From NCBI RefSeq assembly GCF_030549615.1, contig NZ_CP130832.1, positions 1,798,001-1,862,000 on the forward strand: a DNA stretch of 64,000 bases, given 5' to 3'. Below are positions 23,907 to 33,287 of the stretch, piece by piece (the first letter of the stretch is position 1; each line of letters opens with the position of its first letter). The stretch is from Stenotrophomonas sp. 610A2. Its GTDB lineage: Bacteria; Pseudomonadota; Gammaproteobacteria; Xanthomonadales; Xanthomonadaceae. A program made the position numbers and the translations under genes. Under the pieces are notes generated by a model. That model searched no databases. It had not been told where the DNA came from and saw nothing but the letters and a program-made list of their open reading frames with translations.

Positions 23907-25274
23907 TTGAACGCCATTAGCACCGATAACCCTGCCGTTGACGACAGCCTGCAGCGCCTGGAACGCCTGGCCGGCATCTCCCAGCGGCTGCTGGAACGGG
24001 CCCGCGCCATGGGCGCCAGCCAGGCCGAGGTCAGCTGCAGCGAGGACCGCGGGCTGGATGTGAATGTGCGTCTGGGCGAGGTGGAGACCGTCGAAGCTAC
24101 CCACGACCGCGGCATCGCGGTGACCGTGTACTTCGGCCAGCGCAAGGGCAGTGCCAGCACTGCCGACCTGCAGGAATCCAGCCTGGAGGCCACCGTGGCC
24201 CAGGCCTGCGCGATTGCCCGCCATACCGAGGACGATCCGGCCTCTGGCCTGGCCGACCCGGCGCTGATGGCCACCGAATTCCCGGACCTGGACAGCTGGC
24301 ACCCGTGGGAGCTGAGCGCCGAGCAGGCGCTGGATCTGGCGCTGGCCTGTGAATCGGCTGGCCGTGACAGCGACAGCCGCATCAGCAACTCCGACGGCGC
24401 CTCGGCTTCCACCGCGCAGAGCGTGTCGGTGTATGCCAACTCGCACGGTTTCATCGGCCGTGACCGCAGCAGCCACCATTCCATCGGTTGCGCGCTGATC
24501 GCCGGCCAGGGCGACGGCATGCAGCGCGATGGCTGGTACACCAGTGCCATCGCCCGCGAAGATCTCGATGATCCGGCGGCGGTGGGCCTGCGCGCGGCCG
24601 AGCGCACGGTTGCCCGGCTGCAGCCGCGTTCGCTGCCGACCGGTGAGGTGCAGGTGTTGTTCGCGGCGGACATGGCGCGATCCTTGATCGGCCACCTGCT
24701 CAGTGCGGTTTCCGGTGGCGCCCTGTATCGCCGCGCCAGCTTCCTGCTGGACAGCGTGGATACGCAGCTGTTCCCGGACTGGTTTGCCATCGATGAGCTG
24801 CCGCTACTGCGCCGTGGCCTGCGCTCCAGTTCCTATGACGGTGAAGGCGTAGCCACCCGCAACTCGGCGTTGATCACTGACGGCGTATTGCAGCGTTACA
24901 TCCTGGGCAGCTACTCGGCGCGCAAGTTGGGCCTGCAGACCACGGCCAATGCCGGTGGCGTGCACAACCTGAAAGTGAAGGCCAATGCGGGTGATCGTGC
25001 GTCCATGCTGTCGAGTATGGGCACCGGTTTGCTGGTGACCGAGCTGATGGGCCAGGGCGTCAACGGCATCACCGGCGACTACTCGCGTGGCGCCGGTGGT
25101 TTCTGGGTCGAGAACGGGCAGATCGCTTACCCGGTGGACGGCATCACCATCGCTGGCAACCTCAAGCAGATGTTTGCCGGTATCGAAGCCGTGGGCACGG
25201 ACGTGGACCGGCGTTCGCATGTTTCCACCGGCTCCATCCTGGTCGGCAAGATGACCGTGGCAGGTAATGATTGA
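23907..25274 (+). CDS. pmbA: Metalloprotease subunit PmbA (TldE)
   Basis: About 455 residues, a full-length PmbA/TldE: NVRLGEVETVEATHDRGIAV at the N-terminus, RRASFLLDSVDTQLFPDW mid-protein, and GGFWVENGQIAYPVDGITIAG at the C-terminus. It lacks the HExxxH of TldD, as expected for the non-catalytic partner. No ATG exists near the family start: TTG at 23907 follows AAGGA at 7 bases and is preferred, with TTG at 23886 as alternative. Confidence 0.9.
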   Translation: MNAISTDNPAVDDSLQRLERLAGISQRLLERARAMGASQAEVSCSEDRGLDVNVRLGEVETVEATHDRGIAVTVYFGQRKGSASTADLQESSLEATVAQACAIARHTEDDPASGLADPALMATEFPDLDSWHPWELSAEQALDLALACESAGRDSDSRISNSDGASASTAQSVSVYANSHGFIGRDRSSHHSIGCALIAGQGDGMQRDGWYTSAIAREDLDDPAAVGLRAAERTVARLQPRSLPTGEVQVLFAADMARSLIGHLLSAVSGGALYRRASFLLDSVDTQLFPDWFAIDELPLLRRGLRSSSYDGEGVATRNSALITDGVLQRYILGSYSARKLGLQTTANAGGVHNLKVKANAGDRASMLSSMGTGLLVTELMGQGVNGITGDYSRGAGGFWVENGQIAYPVDGITIAGNLKQMFAGIEAVGTDVDRRSHVSTGSILVGKMTVAGND

Positions 25275-25378
25275 CGCAGTCTTGGTAAACAGCGGACTAT
25301 TCTTATGTGGAAGTTAAGATGCTTCCTATAGCTGTCTACCTTTATGGATAAGCCCTTTACAAGGATCTTGGGGAAACA

Positions 25379-25750
25379 ATGAGCGATTACCAGAACACTC
25401 CGCCGCCGGCACCGGCCAGCGCAGGCGCCTCCGATGACAACAGCATTGCAATGCTGGTGCACCTGTCGGGCATCTTCTTCAGCTTCATCGTGCCGCTGAT
25501 CGTTTGGTTGGTGAACAAGGACAAGCCGGAAAAGGCCTTCTTGAACGCCAACTCGAAGGAAGCGCTGAACTTCCAGCTGACGCTGCTGGGCGCTTACTTC
25601 ATCAGCGGCATCCTGATGGTCGTGCTGATCGGCTTCCTGACCTATGCCGTGGCATGGATCGGTGGCCTGGTGTTCGCGATTCTTGCTGGCCTGGCCGCCA
25701 ACAAGGGCGAGACCTATCGCTACCCGCTGACCATTCGCCTGATCAAGTAA
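25379..25750 (+). CDS. DUF4870 small membrane protein
   Basis: A 123-residue protein with a Pro/Ala-rich N-terminus, then membrane segments: about 25-45 (AMLVHLSGIFFSFIVPLIVW), 68-90 and 90-107. The motif VNKDKPEKAFLNANSKEALNFQ between the first and second helix is the DUF4870 hallmark (the domain is sometimes called a Tic20-like membrane protein). Function unknown. Stand-alone unit with its own terminator. Confidence 0.85.
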   Translation: MSDYQNTPPPAPASAGASDDNSIAMLVHLSGIFFSFIVPLIVWLVNKDKPEKAFLNANSKEALNFQLTLLGAYFISGILMVVLIGFLTYAVAWIGGLVFAILAGLAANKGETYRYPLTIRLIK

Positions 25751-25771
25751 TCAGCGCGTTGGTTGTCAAAC

Positions 25772-25799
25772 AAAAAGCCCGGGATTCCCGGGCTTTTTG
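25772..25799. terminator. Bidirectional rho-independent terminator
   Basis: AAAAAGCCCGGGA - TTC - CCGGGCTTTTT; a perfect GC stem with A-run and T-run on opposite sides, so it can end the DUF4870 transcript and, from the other side, readthrough from ispA. Confidence 0.9.
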
Positions 25800-25817
25800 C
25801 TGTCTGTCGTGTTTTCG

Positions 25818-25864
25818 CTCCCTCCCTTTCGCGCAGCGAAGGGGAGGGTCGGGGAGGGGTTGGG
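25818..25864. repeat. Intergenic GGGGAGGG-type repeat
   Basis: A copy of the CCTCCCTTTCGCGCAGCGAA / GGGGAGGGTCGGGGAGGGGT intergenic family, related to the copy at 45179-45292. Nothing else is seen between 25800 and 25932. Confidence 0.6.
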
Positions 25865-25932
25865 TTTGTGAGTTTCGCGGCTTATGGCCCGAGGCCACCC
25901 AGCGCCGCTCCCCCAAAGCCCACAAAACGCGA

Positions 25933-26811
25933 TCAATGCGTGCGACGCACCGTCAGTTCCGCCAATGCAGACAATGCTGCCGCGCGCTGGCCAAACGGAA
26001 TCAACGCTGCCTGCATCGCGGTAGCCAGCTCGGCCAGTGTGGCCTTGGCGCCTTCCATGCCCAGCAAGGAGGGGAAGGTCGACTTGTCCTGCGCCTGGTC
26101 CTTGCCGGCGGTCTTGCCCAGCTGCTCGGAGCTGGCCTCGACATCGAGGATGTCGTCGCGGACCTGGAAGGCCAGGCCCAGGGTGTCGGCGAAGCTGTCC
26201 AGCTGTGCAAGCTGGGCATCACTGGCCTCGCCACACAGCGCGCCCATGCGCACGGCGGCCCGGATCAGGGCGCCGGTTTTCATCGCATGCATGCGCTTGA
26301 GCTCGTCCAGCGCCTGCTGCTGACCGGTGGCGTCGATGTCCAGCGCCTGTCCGCCGCACATGCCGGCTGCACCGGATGCACCTGCCAGGGTCTTGATGCA
26401 GTTCAAGGCCAATGCCGGTGGCATCCAGGCGTCGGCGAGGATTTCAAAAGCGCGGGTCTGCAAGGCATCACCGGCGAGGATCGCGGTGGCCTCGTCAAAG
26501 GCTTTATGGGTGGTCGGGCGGCCGCGGCGCAGGTCATCATCGTCCATCGCCGGCAGGTCATCGTGCACCAGCGAATAGGCGTGGATGAGTTCGACCGCTA
26601 CCGCAGCGGCATCCAGGCGCGCTTCTTCGGCGGCGAACAGGTAGCCGGCGGCATAGACCAGCATCGGCCGCATGCGCTTGCCGCCGCCCAGTGCTGCATA
26701 GCGCATGGCCTGGTGCAGGCGCTGCGGGGCAAGCTCCGGGTCGGGCAGGGCGTCCTGCAGCTGTTCTTCGGTGCGTTCCAACCAGCGGGTGAGCAGGGCG
26801 TCAGTCTTCAT
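25933..26811 (-). CDS. ispA: Farnesyl diphosphate synthase
   Basis: A 292-residue polyprenyl synthase that condenses IPP with DMAPP and GPP to farnesyl diphosphate, the precursor of quinone side chains and undecaprenyl phosphate. The first Asp-rich motif DDLPAMD is at 84-90 ([17 protein letters not shown]), the second is [22 protein letters not shown] near residue 41 binds IPP. The ATG at 26811 overlaps the xseB stop by 11 bases, so the two are coupled as in many proteobacteria; dxs, often next, is not here. Confidence 0.95.
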   Translation of the reverse strand: MKTDALLTRWLERTEEQLQDALPDPELAPQRLHQAMRYAALGGGKRMRPMLVYAAGYLFAAEEARLDAAAVAVELIHAYSLVHDDLPAMDDDDLRRGRPTTHKAFDEATAILAGDALQTRAFEILADAWMPPALALNCIKTLAGASGAAGMCGGQALDIDATGQQQALDELKRMHAMKTGALIRAAVRMGALCGEASDAQLAQLDSFADTLGLAFQVRDDILDVEASSEQLGKTAGKDQAQDKSTFPSLLGMEGAKATLAELATAMQAALIPFGQRAAALSALAELTVRRTH

Positions 26812-27061
26812 TGCCACTGCTTTCAAAAGGTTCGGACTTCTCCGGCTGGGCCGGATCACTGACCAGACGTACGCGCAGCTGGGCCTGCTCCAGCGCCTGC
26901 TGGCACTGGCGGTAGAGGCCGACGCCACGTTCGTAAGCGGTCAGCGACTGTTCCAGACTCAGATCGCCAGCTTCCATCTTCTCGACCAGTTGCTCGAGTT
27001 CCTCGAGCGATTGCTCGAAGTGGGCGACCGGCGAGGTTTCATTGGGGGACTTTTTTGCCAT
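26801..27061 (-). CDS. xseB: Exodeoxyribonuclease VII small subunit
   Basis: An 86-residue helical protein: [20 protein letters not shown] followed by [20 protein letters not shown] is the standard XseB coiled-coil core. It joins XseA in exonuclease VII, which degrades single-stranded DNA. The C-terminal tail is longer than average and acidic. It overlaps ispA by 11 bases. Confidence 0.95.
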   Translation of the reverse strand: MAKKSPNETSPVAHFEQSLEELEQLVEKMEAGDLSLEQSLTAYERGVGLYRQCQQALEQAQLRVRLVSDPAQPEKSEPFESSGNED

Positions 27062-27092
27062 GGCACAAGTGTGAGCGGCCAGCAGGAAAGGG

Positions 27093-28391
27093 TCAATTCA
27101 CCCGATCTGGCGGTTGCCATTCCAGCGATGCACCGTGTGCCTGCAACCAAGCCTGCAGCGGCGCGGAAATGACCCGGTCCGCTGCCGCCAGTACGGTGTC
27201 GCCATCGCACAGCAGTGGCAGTTGTGTGCGCAACCATGGCGGCACGTCCGCCTGCTGCAGGCAGTGTTTGAGCTGGTGGCGGTGGCTGCGCCCCGGTAGC
27301 TGTATGCGTTCGCCGCCCTGGCGCAGGCGCAGTTGCACTGGCTGCTCGAAGGCGCTGGCGCCGTGCAGTACCAGTTTGCCGCCATCCGGCAGCTTGGCGG
27401 GTTCGCTGCCATCCCATTCGTGTGTCCAGCCTTCGGGCCAGGGCTTGGGCAAAGGCAGGGCATGCAGCTGCTCACGCCAGCGCACGATGCGGGCCTGCTG
27501 CCAGCGGAACTCAGCCTGTTGGTCGTGGCCAGCGGCCAACAGCTGTTGCTGTATTGCCAGCACGCCGTTGCCGGGAAGTGCTGGCAAGCCTCGCTGGTTC
27601 ACCCACAAGCGCAGTACGCGGGATTGCTGTGCGGGTGCGAGCAGGTTCAATGCAGCGAGCTGCAGCGCGCCGTCCGGTTCCAGGCAATGCCGCAGCAGGG
27701 CTGCATCGTTTTCGTGCAACAGCTCCGCCGCCTGTGCCGCCAGCCCGGCGCTGCGTGCCATTGCGGCGCTGGCATGTGGCCAGCGTTGGCGCAGCAGTGG
27801 CAGCACCTGCAGGCGCAGGAAGTTGCGGTCGAAATCCGCGCTGTCGTTGCTGGGGTCTTCTATCCATTGCAAGCCGTGCTGGCTGGCGTAGCTCTCCAAT
27901 GCCGCGCGCGGCACCTGCAGCAGTGGCCGCCATAGCGTGCCGCTGCCGAAGCTGCGTTGCTCCTGCATTGCGCCAAGGCCATCGACACCTGCACCGCGCA
28001 GAGCGCGCAAGAGGAAGGTCTCGGCCTGGTCGTCCTGGTGATGGGCCAGGGCCAGCCATTCGCCTTCGTGCAGGTGGGCTTTGAATGCGCCATGGCGGGC
28101 GTCGCGCGCGGCCGCTTCCAGGCCTTGGCCGGTATCGCGCGGAACCTCGACATGCACCAGCTGCAGCGGGATGTTCCAGGTTGCGCAGAGCTTGCTGCAG
28201 TGCTGCTGCCAGTCATCGGCGACTGCCTGCAGGCCGTGGTGTACGTGCAGTGCACGCAGGTTACCGGGCCGGCGACCGGGTGCGTTGGCCAGCAGGTGCA
28301 GCAGTACGGTGGAATCCAGGCCGCCGCTGAAGCCGACCATCACCGGGATGTCGTTTGCGGGCTGCAGCAGGGAAGGGGGAAGCGGGTTCAT
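27093..28391 (-). CDS. tilS: tRNA(Ile)-lysidine synthase
   Basis: A 432-residue TilS. The ATP-binding PP-loop SGGLDS is at 22-27 ([17 protein letters not shown]); HVHHGL and HHQDDQAET are the other signature segments. The C-terminal TilS domain is present ([20 protein letters not shown]). It converts C34 of the AUA-decoding tRNA-Ile to lysidine and is essential in most bacteria. The ATG at 28391 is chosen over one 13 codons upstream because it fits family length. It lies 31 bases before xseB on the same strand. Confidence 0.95.
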   Translation of the reverse strand: MNPLPPSLLQPANDIPVMVGFSGGLDSTVLLHLLANAPGRRPGNLRALHVHHGLQAVADDWQQHCSKLCATWNIPLQLVHVEVPRDTGQGLEAAARDARHGAFKAHLHEGEWLALAHHQDDQAETFLLRALRGAGVDGLGAMQEQRSFGSGTLWRPLLQVPRAALESYASQHGLQWIEDPSNDSADFDRNFLRLQVLPLLRQRWPHASAAMARSAGLAAQAAELLHENDAALLRHCLEPDGALQLAALNLLAPAQQSRVLRLWVNQRGLPALPGNGVLAIQQQLLAAGHDQQAEFRWQQARIVRWREQLHALPLPKPWPEGWTHEWDGSEPAKLPDGGKLVLHGASAFEQPVQLRLRQGGERIQLPGRSHRHQLKHCLQQADVPPWLRTQLPLLCDGDTVLAAADRVISAPLQAWLQAHGASLEWQPPDRVN

Positions 28392-28447
28392 GGCCGCGCC
28401 GAGTATCGGCGGCGGCGGCGAAGCCTGCAATTGTTGCTACACCGTCT

Positions 28448-28558
28448 TGTGGGAGCGGCGTCAGCCGCGAAGCAGATGGGCATTCGGATTGCGGGTCTAC
28501 CAGCGGTTCCGCTGTGACGTTGCTGGTAGAGCCTCTGCCGAGCATGGCTCGGCACTAC
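28448..28558. repeat. Single GGAGCGGC-type REP arm plus SMAG palindrome
   Basis: A lone 26-base arm at 28448-28473 and, on the minus strand, a GTAG-headed palindrome at 28536-28558 with stem GCCGAGC/GCTCGGC. They fill the gap between tilS and the next gene. Confidence 0.8.
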
Positions 28559-28586
28559 CCGGTACAAACCCCTCACAAGACCCGGC

Positions 28587-29114
28587 TCAGGGCAGGATCT
28601 TGCCTTGGCGATCAATGCGGTAGTGCTTGCCGCCTTCGACGGCGGTGTGGCCGCCGGGGTCGGGTTTGCCTGGCGCGCAGCCCTGGCAGACTTCGGCAAT
28701 GCCGTCCTTGAATGGCCAGCCCCAATCGAAACGGGCGGCGAAAGCAGGCTGCAGTTGGCGGTCGTAGTAGCCGATCTGGCCATCGACCATGGAACGGGTC
28801 AGGCCTTCCTCGAAGTAATCCGGGCCGTTGTCGTAGGTGATCACCGGCAGATTGCGGCGGTCGCGACGCAGGTAGTAATGCTGCTTGCCGGCAATGACCG
28901 AGGTCAGCCCATCAGCATCGTATTCAAGCTGCGCCAGTGCCGTTTCGGCGACGATCAGTCTGCCATCGCTGGTCCGCTTGCAGCCTTCCAGAATCTTGAA
29001 CGCATCGGTGTCCATCCGGTAGCAGGCCTCGTCGGCCAGCGCGATCGCTGGCAGCGAGACCAGTGACAGCATTGCTGCCACTGGCCATCCGGCACGTTGC
29101 CGGAGCAGACTCAC
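28587..29114 (-). CDS. Exported WG-repeat-like protein
   Basis: A 175-residue protein starting at a GTG that overlaps the phosphatase stop (GTGA). A signal peptide is evident (RQRAGWPVAAMLSLVSLPAIALA, shown in part), then DEACYRMDTDAFKILEGC. The C-terminal half has the spacing of WG-type repeats: AARFDWGWPFKDGIAEVCQG, GGKHYRIDRQGKIL. Secreted or periplasmic; function unknown. Translational coupling to the phosphatase suggests joint expression. Confidence 0.75.
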   Translation of the reverse strand: MSLLRQRAGWPVAAMLSLVSLPAIALADEACYRMDTDAFKILEGCKRTSDGRLIVAETALAQLEYDADGLTSVIAGKQHYYLRRDRRNLPVITYDNGPDYFEEGLTRSMVDGQIGYYDRQLQPAFAARFDWGWPFKDGIAEVCQGCAPGKPDPGGHTAVEGGKHYRIDRQGKILP

Positions 29115-30811
29115 TGCGCCTTGCGCTCGAACTTGACCGGCTGCGGCAGCTCGACCGGTACGCCGTGCGCGTCGCAGGTGCCCAGTGCGCACAGACGTTC
29201 ACGCAGGCGCGGGGTGGACTGCACGATCAGGTGGTAGATGGTGTTCTGTTCCATCGTGCCGCGGACGGCCTTGCTGCCCGGGCCGCGTGCCCAGATGCCG
29301 ACGTCTTCGCCGCCGTGCGATTCGCTCTTGGACGGCACCAGCGCTTCCTGCATGTAGTCCGGGTGCTCGGTGTCGACGTGGGTCAGGTCGGGGCGGCCGT
29401 TGGCGGTCTCGAAGCTGCTCGGCGAATGCGGGAAGCGCTTCGGGCCGGCCGGCTGCTGGTTGCTGGCGCCGGTATAGCCCGGGCCGTTGGCATAGCTCAG
29501 GGTGGTATAGGGCATGCCCATGCCATCGCGGGCCAGGTCCAGTGCGCCCATGCCGTCTTCGCCGCCCTTGTCCTTGACCTTGCCGAGGATGGCGTTGCCG
29601 CGTGCCGGGTAACCGACGAAATTCAGGGTGTGCGAGTGGTCGGCGGTGACGATGATCAAGGTGTCTTCGGCCGAGGTGGCGTCCACCGCAGCCTTGACCG
29701 CATCGGACATGGCGATGGTGTCGCCCAATGCACGGGCCGCGTTGCCGCTGTGGTTGGCGTGGTCGATGCGGGCGCCTTCGACCATCAGCACGAAGCCTTC
29801 CTGGTGCTTGGACAGGTTGGCGATGGCGGCGCGGGTCAGTTCGGCCAGTGAGGGCTCACCGGCACGGTCCTTGGGGCGGTCCTGCTCGTACTGCATGTGA
29901 TCCGGTTCGAACAGGCCGAGCAGGGCTGGCGCGTTGGCGGCAGCCTTGAGTTGGTCTGCATTCCACACGTAGGCGCCCTGCGGATGCTTGGCCTGCCATT
30001 CGGCGACCAGGTTGCGGCCGTCCAGGCGCAGGCCGACCTTGTCGGCGTATTCCGGATCCTGCTCATTGATGGTGGTGAACTGGCCACGACCGCCACCCAG
30101 CGCGACCAACGGGCCTTGGCCGTAACGCGAGGTGGAGATCAGCTGCTGGGCGATGTCCACGCAACCCGCTGCCTTGGCTGCTTCTGGCAGGTCGGTGTCG
30201 TTCTCCCAGTTGCGCTCGGGCGAGTGCGCATAGGTTGCTGCCGGGGTGGCGTGGGTCAGGCGCGCAGTGGAGACGATGCCGGTGGCCATGCCGGCGCTGT
30301 CGGCCAGCTGCAGCCAAGTCAGCAGGCCCTTGGGCAGGCTGTCGGCGCAGTTGTTGCGGCTGCCGGCGCTGACGCCGATGGCGCCCATGTGGCTCTTCAC
30401 GCCGGTGGTGATCGCAGTCATGGTGCCGGCCGAGTCGGGGGTCTGCGAGTCGGTGTTGTAAGTCTTGCTGAACGCAGTGGCCGGGAAGCGTTCCCAGGAC
30501 AGCAGGTTCTCTTCACCTGGCTGGCCCTTGCGCTGGCCTTCGAGGATGCGCGCGGCGGCCACGGTGGTCAGGCTCATGCCATCGCCCAGGAACAGGATGA
30601 CGTTCTTGGCCTTGCCAGCCATGGCGCCGTTGCCGGCGGCGCGGGCAGCACCGTCGCGGTACCACCACTGCGGGGTTTCCCCGTCCGGACGGGTGATCTG
30701 GGGGACGTCAACGCTGACTGCGTTGGCCGGGCCGGACTGTGGGCCGGTGCTGGCGCAGGCGCCAAGCAGCAGGGTGGACAGGGCGGCGGACAGGAAACTG
30801 GCTTTGCGCAT
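29111..30811 (-). CDS. phoA: Alkaline phosphatase (lipoprotein)
   Basis: A 566-residue alkaline phosphatase. The N-terminus is a lipoprotein signal with lipobox LLGAC at about residue 19. Metal and catalytic motifs are visible: LFLGDGMS (Asp metal ligand), TPDSAGTMTA (nucleophile Ser), EGARIDHANH, and VTADHSHTL. It cleaves phosphate monoesters outside the cytoplasm. The ATG at 30811 is the start that gives the signal peptide. No Pho box is convincingly visible in the 151-base divergent gap to the transporter gene. Other members of the alkaline-phosphatase superfamily remain possible as exact substrate class. Confidence 0.9.
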   Translation of the reverse strand: MRKASFLSAALSTLLLGACASTGPQSGPANAVSVDVPQITRPDGETPQWWYRDGAARAAGNGAMAGKAKNVILFLGDGMSLTTVAAARILEGQRKGQPGEENLLSWERFPATAFSKTYNTDSQTPDSAGTMTAITTGVKSHMGAIGVSAGSRNNCADSLPKGLLTWLQLADSAGMATGIVSTARLTHATPAATYAHSPERNWENDTDLPEAAKAAGCVDIAQQLISTSRYGQGPLVALGGGRGQFTTINEQDPEYADKVGLRLDGRNLVAEWQAKHPQGAYVWNADQLKAAANAPALLGLFEPDHMQYEQDRPKDRAGEPSLAELTRAAIANLSKHQEGFVLMVEGARIDHANHSGNAARALGDTIAMSDAVKAAVDATSAEDTLIIVTADHSHTLNFVGYPARGNAILGKVKDKGGEDGMGALDLARDGMGMPYTTLSYANGPGYTGASNQQPAGPKRFPHSPSSFETANGRPDLTHVDTEHPDYMQEALVPSKSESHGGEDVGIWARGPGSKAVRGTMEQNTIYHLIVQSTPRLRERLCALGTCDAHGVPVELPQPVKFERKAQ

Positions 30812-30962
30812 CGGGGTTGTTACCGCTGGATGAATACAGACCGCCATTATGGTCAAGCGTGGAAGGCATGCATATGACACGCAGCTTTTCTGTGAGGGCA
30901 TCGTGCTGGCGCAGGGCTTGCGCTATGGTGACTGCCTTCGATTTTTATCCCGGATTGACGAT

Positions 30963-32294
30963 ATGAATGTGGTTTCTGCCTGGCTGCGGATCCCCTTCTG
31001 GCAGCGGGTGGTCGGCGGCTTTGTGCTGGGTGCGCTGGCCGGCTGGGCGCTGGGACCGGCGGCCGAAACCTTTTTTGGCCCGTTGGGTGAGCTCTACGTC
31101 ACCTTGATCAAGATGATCGCGGTGCCGCTGGTGTTCTTCGCGGTGATCAACGCCATTGGTTCGCTGCACGGGCAAAAGTCGGTGGCTGCGCTCAGTGGCC
31201 GGACCTTCCTGTGGTTCGTCATTACCGCTGCGTTTGCGGTGGGCATCGGTCTGCTGGTCGGCACGGTGATGCAGCCCGGTACCGGTGGCCTGAAGCTGGC
31301 GGTGGATACGGCCTACACCCCGCGTGACGTGCCCTCGATCGCCAAGGTGCTGATGGATGTGGTGCCGTCCAATGTGTTCTATGCGCTGGCCGGTATCGGC
31401 ACCAAGGCCAATGCGGCTGGTGAACAGGTGCTGGCGGCCGGGCGTGGCTCGATCCTGCCGGTGATCTTCTTCGCCGGCCTGCTTGGCTTTGCGATGGTCA
31501 AGCTGGGCGAGAAGGTCAACGAGGCGCGCAAGCTGGTCGGCCAGATGAGCGAGATCATGATCCAGGTGACCCGCTTCGTGCTGGAGATGACACCGTTGGG
31601 TACCTTCGGCCTGATCGCCGGGCTGGTCGGCAGCTATGGTTTCGAGAAGCTGCTGCCGCTGGGCAACTTCGTGCTGGCGCTGTACGTGGCCTGCGCGCTG
31701 CATATCGTCATCGTCTACAGCGGCCTGCTGCTTGCGCATGGGCTGAACCCGTGGAAGTTCTTCCGTGGCGCGGCGCCGGGCATGCAGGTGGCGTTCGTGG
31801 CTTCGTCGAGTTTCGCGGCGATGCCGGTGGCGATGCGTTCGATCAGCGACAACCTCGGCGTCAACAAGGATTACGCATCGTTCGCGGTGCCGCTGGGTGC
31901 CAGCATCAAGATGGACGGCTGCGGCGCGATCTACCCGGCCTTGTGTGCGGTGTTCATTGCCCAATACACAGGTGTGCCACTGACCCCGGAGCAATACGTG
32001 ATCGTGCTGATCGCATCGGTGCTGGGCAGCTTCGGCACCGCAGGTGTGCCGGGTACGGCGGTGGTGATGGCGACGGTGGTGCTGAGCGCGGCCAATCTGC
32101 CGCTGGAGGCGATCGGTTACCTGTACGCCATTGATCGCATCCTCGACATGATGCGTACCATGACCAACGTCACCGGGCAGATGGTGGTGCCGGTGATCGT
32201 GGCCAAGGAAACCGGCCTGCTCGACCAGCAGGTCTACGACGCGGCGGGCACGCCTGCGATGGGCGCTGGCGCCAATGGACGCCATCTGGAGTGA
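30963..32294 (+). CDS. Dicarboxylate/amino acid:cation symporter (DAACS family)
   Basis: A 443-residue membrane protein with about eight membrane helices. Hallmarks of the DctA/GltP family are present: the serine-rich hairpin FVASSSFAAMPV, the substrate-binding region KMDGCGAIYPALCAVFIAQ, and the second hairpin FGTAGVPGTAVVM. It takes up C4-dicarboxylates or acidic amino acids with protons or sodium; which one cannot be told from sequence reading. ATG at 30963 is the family start. Divergent from phoA. Confidence 0.9.
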   Translation: MNVVSAWLRIPFWQRVVGGFVLGALAGWALGPAAETFFGPLGELYVTLIKMIAVPLVFFAVINAIGSLHGQKSVAALSGRTFLWFVITAAFAVGIGLLVGTVMQPGTGGLKLAVDTAYTPRDVPSIAKVLMDVVPSNVFYALAGIGTKANAAGEQVLAAGRGSILPVIFFAGLLGFAMVKLGEKVNEARKLVGQMSEIMIQVTRFVLEMTPLGTFGLIAGLVGSYGFEKLLPLGNFVLALYVACALHIVIVYSGLLLAHGLNPWKFFRGAAPGMQVAFVASSSFAAMPVAMRSISDNLGVNKDYASFAVPLGASIKMDGCGAIYPALCAVFIAQYTGVPLTPEQYVIVLIASVLGSFGTAGVPGTAVVMATVVLSAANLPLEAIGYLYAIDRILDMMRTMTNVTGQMVVPVIVAKETGLLDQQVYDAAGTPAMGAGANGRHLE

Positions 32295-32357
32295 GCATCA
32301 GCACGGCTGCGTCGCATCATTCAAGGCGCTGAGCGTTCAAGTAAGTGGATCACCCCG

Positions 32358-32392
32358 AATCCGATGCCAGGCAGCTGGCATCGGATTTTTTT
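32358..32392 (+). terminator. Rho-independent terminator after the symporter gene
   Basis: 13-bp perfect stem AATCCGATGCCAG / CTGGCATCGGATT, loop GCAG, followed by T's. Confidence 0.95.
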
Positions 32393-32397
32393 GCTTC

Positions 32398-32496
32398 TGT
32401 GGGAGCGGCGTAAGCCGCGAAGCCGGTGCATCAGCAGATTGCAGAGCTGCCAGGGGCCTCAGCAATTCCAGCTTCGCGGCTTACGCCGCTCCTACA
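32398..32496. repeat. REP-type inverted pair (GGAGCGGC family)
   Basis: Inverted arms 32398-32423 and 32471-32496, same family as at 14411-14509. It lies between the symporter terminator and the regulatory region of the fap-like operon. Confidence 0.85.
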
Positions 32497-32537
32497 AGGG
32501 CAAATGCCGGTTGCGTTGTAGCAGGTGTAACAACTGT

Positions 32538-32654
32538 CTGTAACAGCGCTGATACACCTGCGTGAAAACCACGCCACGCTTGATTCGCGGCCAATCCACG
32601 GCCGCACCATACGCTGGTCCGGATATCTGCACGGCTGTGACAGGGATACACCTG
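32538..32654 (+). promoter_or_regulatory. Two composite upstream activator-like sites
   Basis: A palindrome CTGTAACAG (32538-32546) followed 4 bases later by GATACACCTG (32551-32560), and again CTGTGACAG (32635-32643) followed 1 base later by GATACACCTG (32645-32654). The ten-base second part is identical in both. They lie about 165 and 70 bases upstream of the sigma-54 promoter at 32705, the usual distance for enhancer-binding-protein sites. The natural candidate ligand is the regulator encoded at 38499-39812. Binding is inferred. Confidence 0.6.
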
Positions 32655-32704
32655 TAACGCTGCTTGCATAACTCAACTAACTGTTTTTAAAAGAAAACGG
32701 GCTT

Positions 32705-32720
32705 TGGCACGGTTGCTGCT
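32705..32720 (+). promoter_or_regulatory. Sigma-54 (RpoN) promoter of the fap-like operon
   Basis: TGGCACG-GTTG-CTGCT: GG at 32706-32707 and GC at 32718-32719 with exactly 10 bases between, and the -24 box TGGCACG matching the consensus fully. The -12 box differs by one base (CTGC for TTGC). Transcription should start near 32731, about 23 bases before the first ATG. Such promoters need an enhancer-binding ATPase; one is encoded just after the operon. Confidence 0.85.
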
Positions 32721-32753
32721 CTCTCACTCGCGTTGGTACGAGTGGACGACGCA

Positions 32754-33287
32754 ATGGACAGCAGGACCCTACATCGTTATGCCGCCCTGATCGGTGTCTT
32801 GCTGATCGGCACTGCCGTAGCCGAGTCAGCCTTGGCCTCTGGCGCACGGCAAGGCGTAAAGCCGCAACCGGGCGAAATCGTGCTTCTGCGTGATGTTTCC
32901 GCACGGCCTGCCTACCGCCCCGCCCCGCCCGGCATGGCCTTGATTGCCGATCCGTCGCCACGCAGGGAACTCGGCTCGGCGTTGGGCGCAGGTGGCATGA
33001 GCGAACTCAGCGATGACGACTACGCCGCCATGGGATCGGGCATGGCCGATGGGCTGGCAAACGGTCACGGGCAGACCACGGTGGAGCGCGTGACCACGGG
33101 TGTGGTCGGCGGCACCTTGGGTCGGGTCACCGGTGGCGACGGCATGTTGTCCGGCAACCAGATGACGCGTGCGATCGGCGGGCCGATGGGCGCCGTGGGC
33201 GGTGCCACGCGCGGTATCGGCGATCAGGTACGTGGCGCCTTGGCACAGTTCCCGCTGGGCCAGCCGGCCGGGCAGGGTGGCAAGTGA
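32754..33287 (+). CDS. FapA-like exported protein, first gene of the amyloid operon
   Basis: A 177-residue protein with a signal peptide (YAALIGVLLIGTAVAESALA). The mature part is rich in Gly, Ala, Met and Arg with glycine-patterned repeats (SELSDDDYAAMGSGMADGLA, GGTLGRVTGGDGMLSG, GGPMGAVGGATRG), suggesting disorder. In Pseudomonas the first gene, FapA, is a small disordered periplasmic chaperone of the amyloid subunits; the assignment here rests on position and general character, not on a clear sequence match. ATG at 32754 is preferred; a TTG seven codons earlier would lie at the transcription start. Its stop overlaps the next start (GTGA). Confidence 0.6.
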   Translation: MDSRTLHRYAALIGVLLIGTAVAESALASGARQGVKPQPGEIVLLRDVSARPAYRPAPPGMALIADPSPRRELGSALGAGGMSELSDDDYAAMGSGMADGLANGHGQTTVERVTTGVVGGTLGRVTGGDGMLSGNQMTRAIGGPMGAVGGATRGIGDQVRGALAQFPLGQPAGQGGK

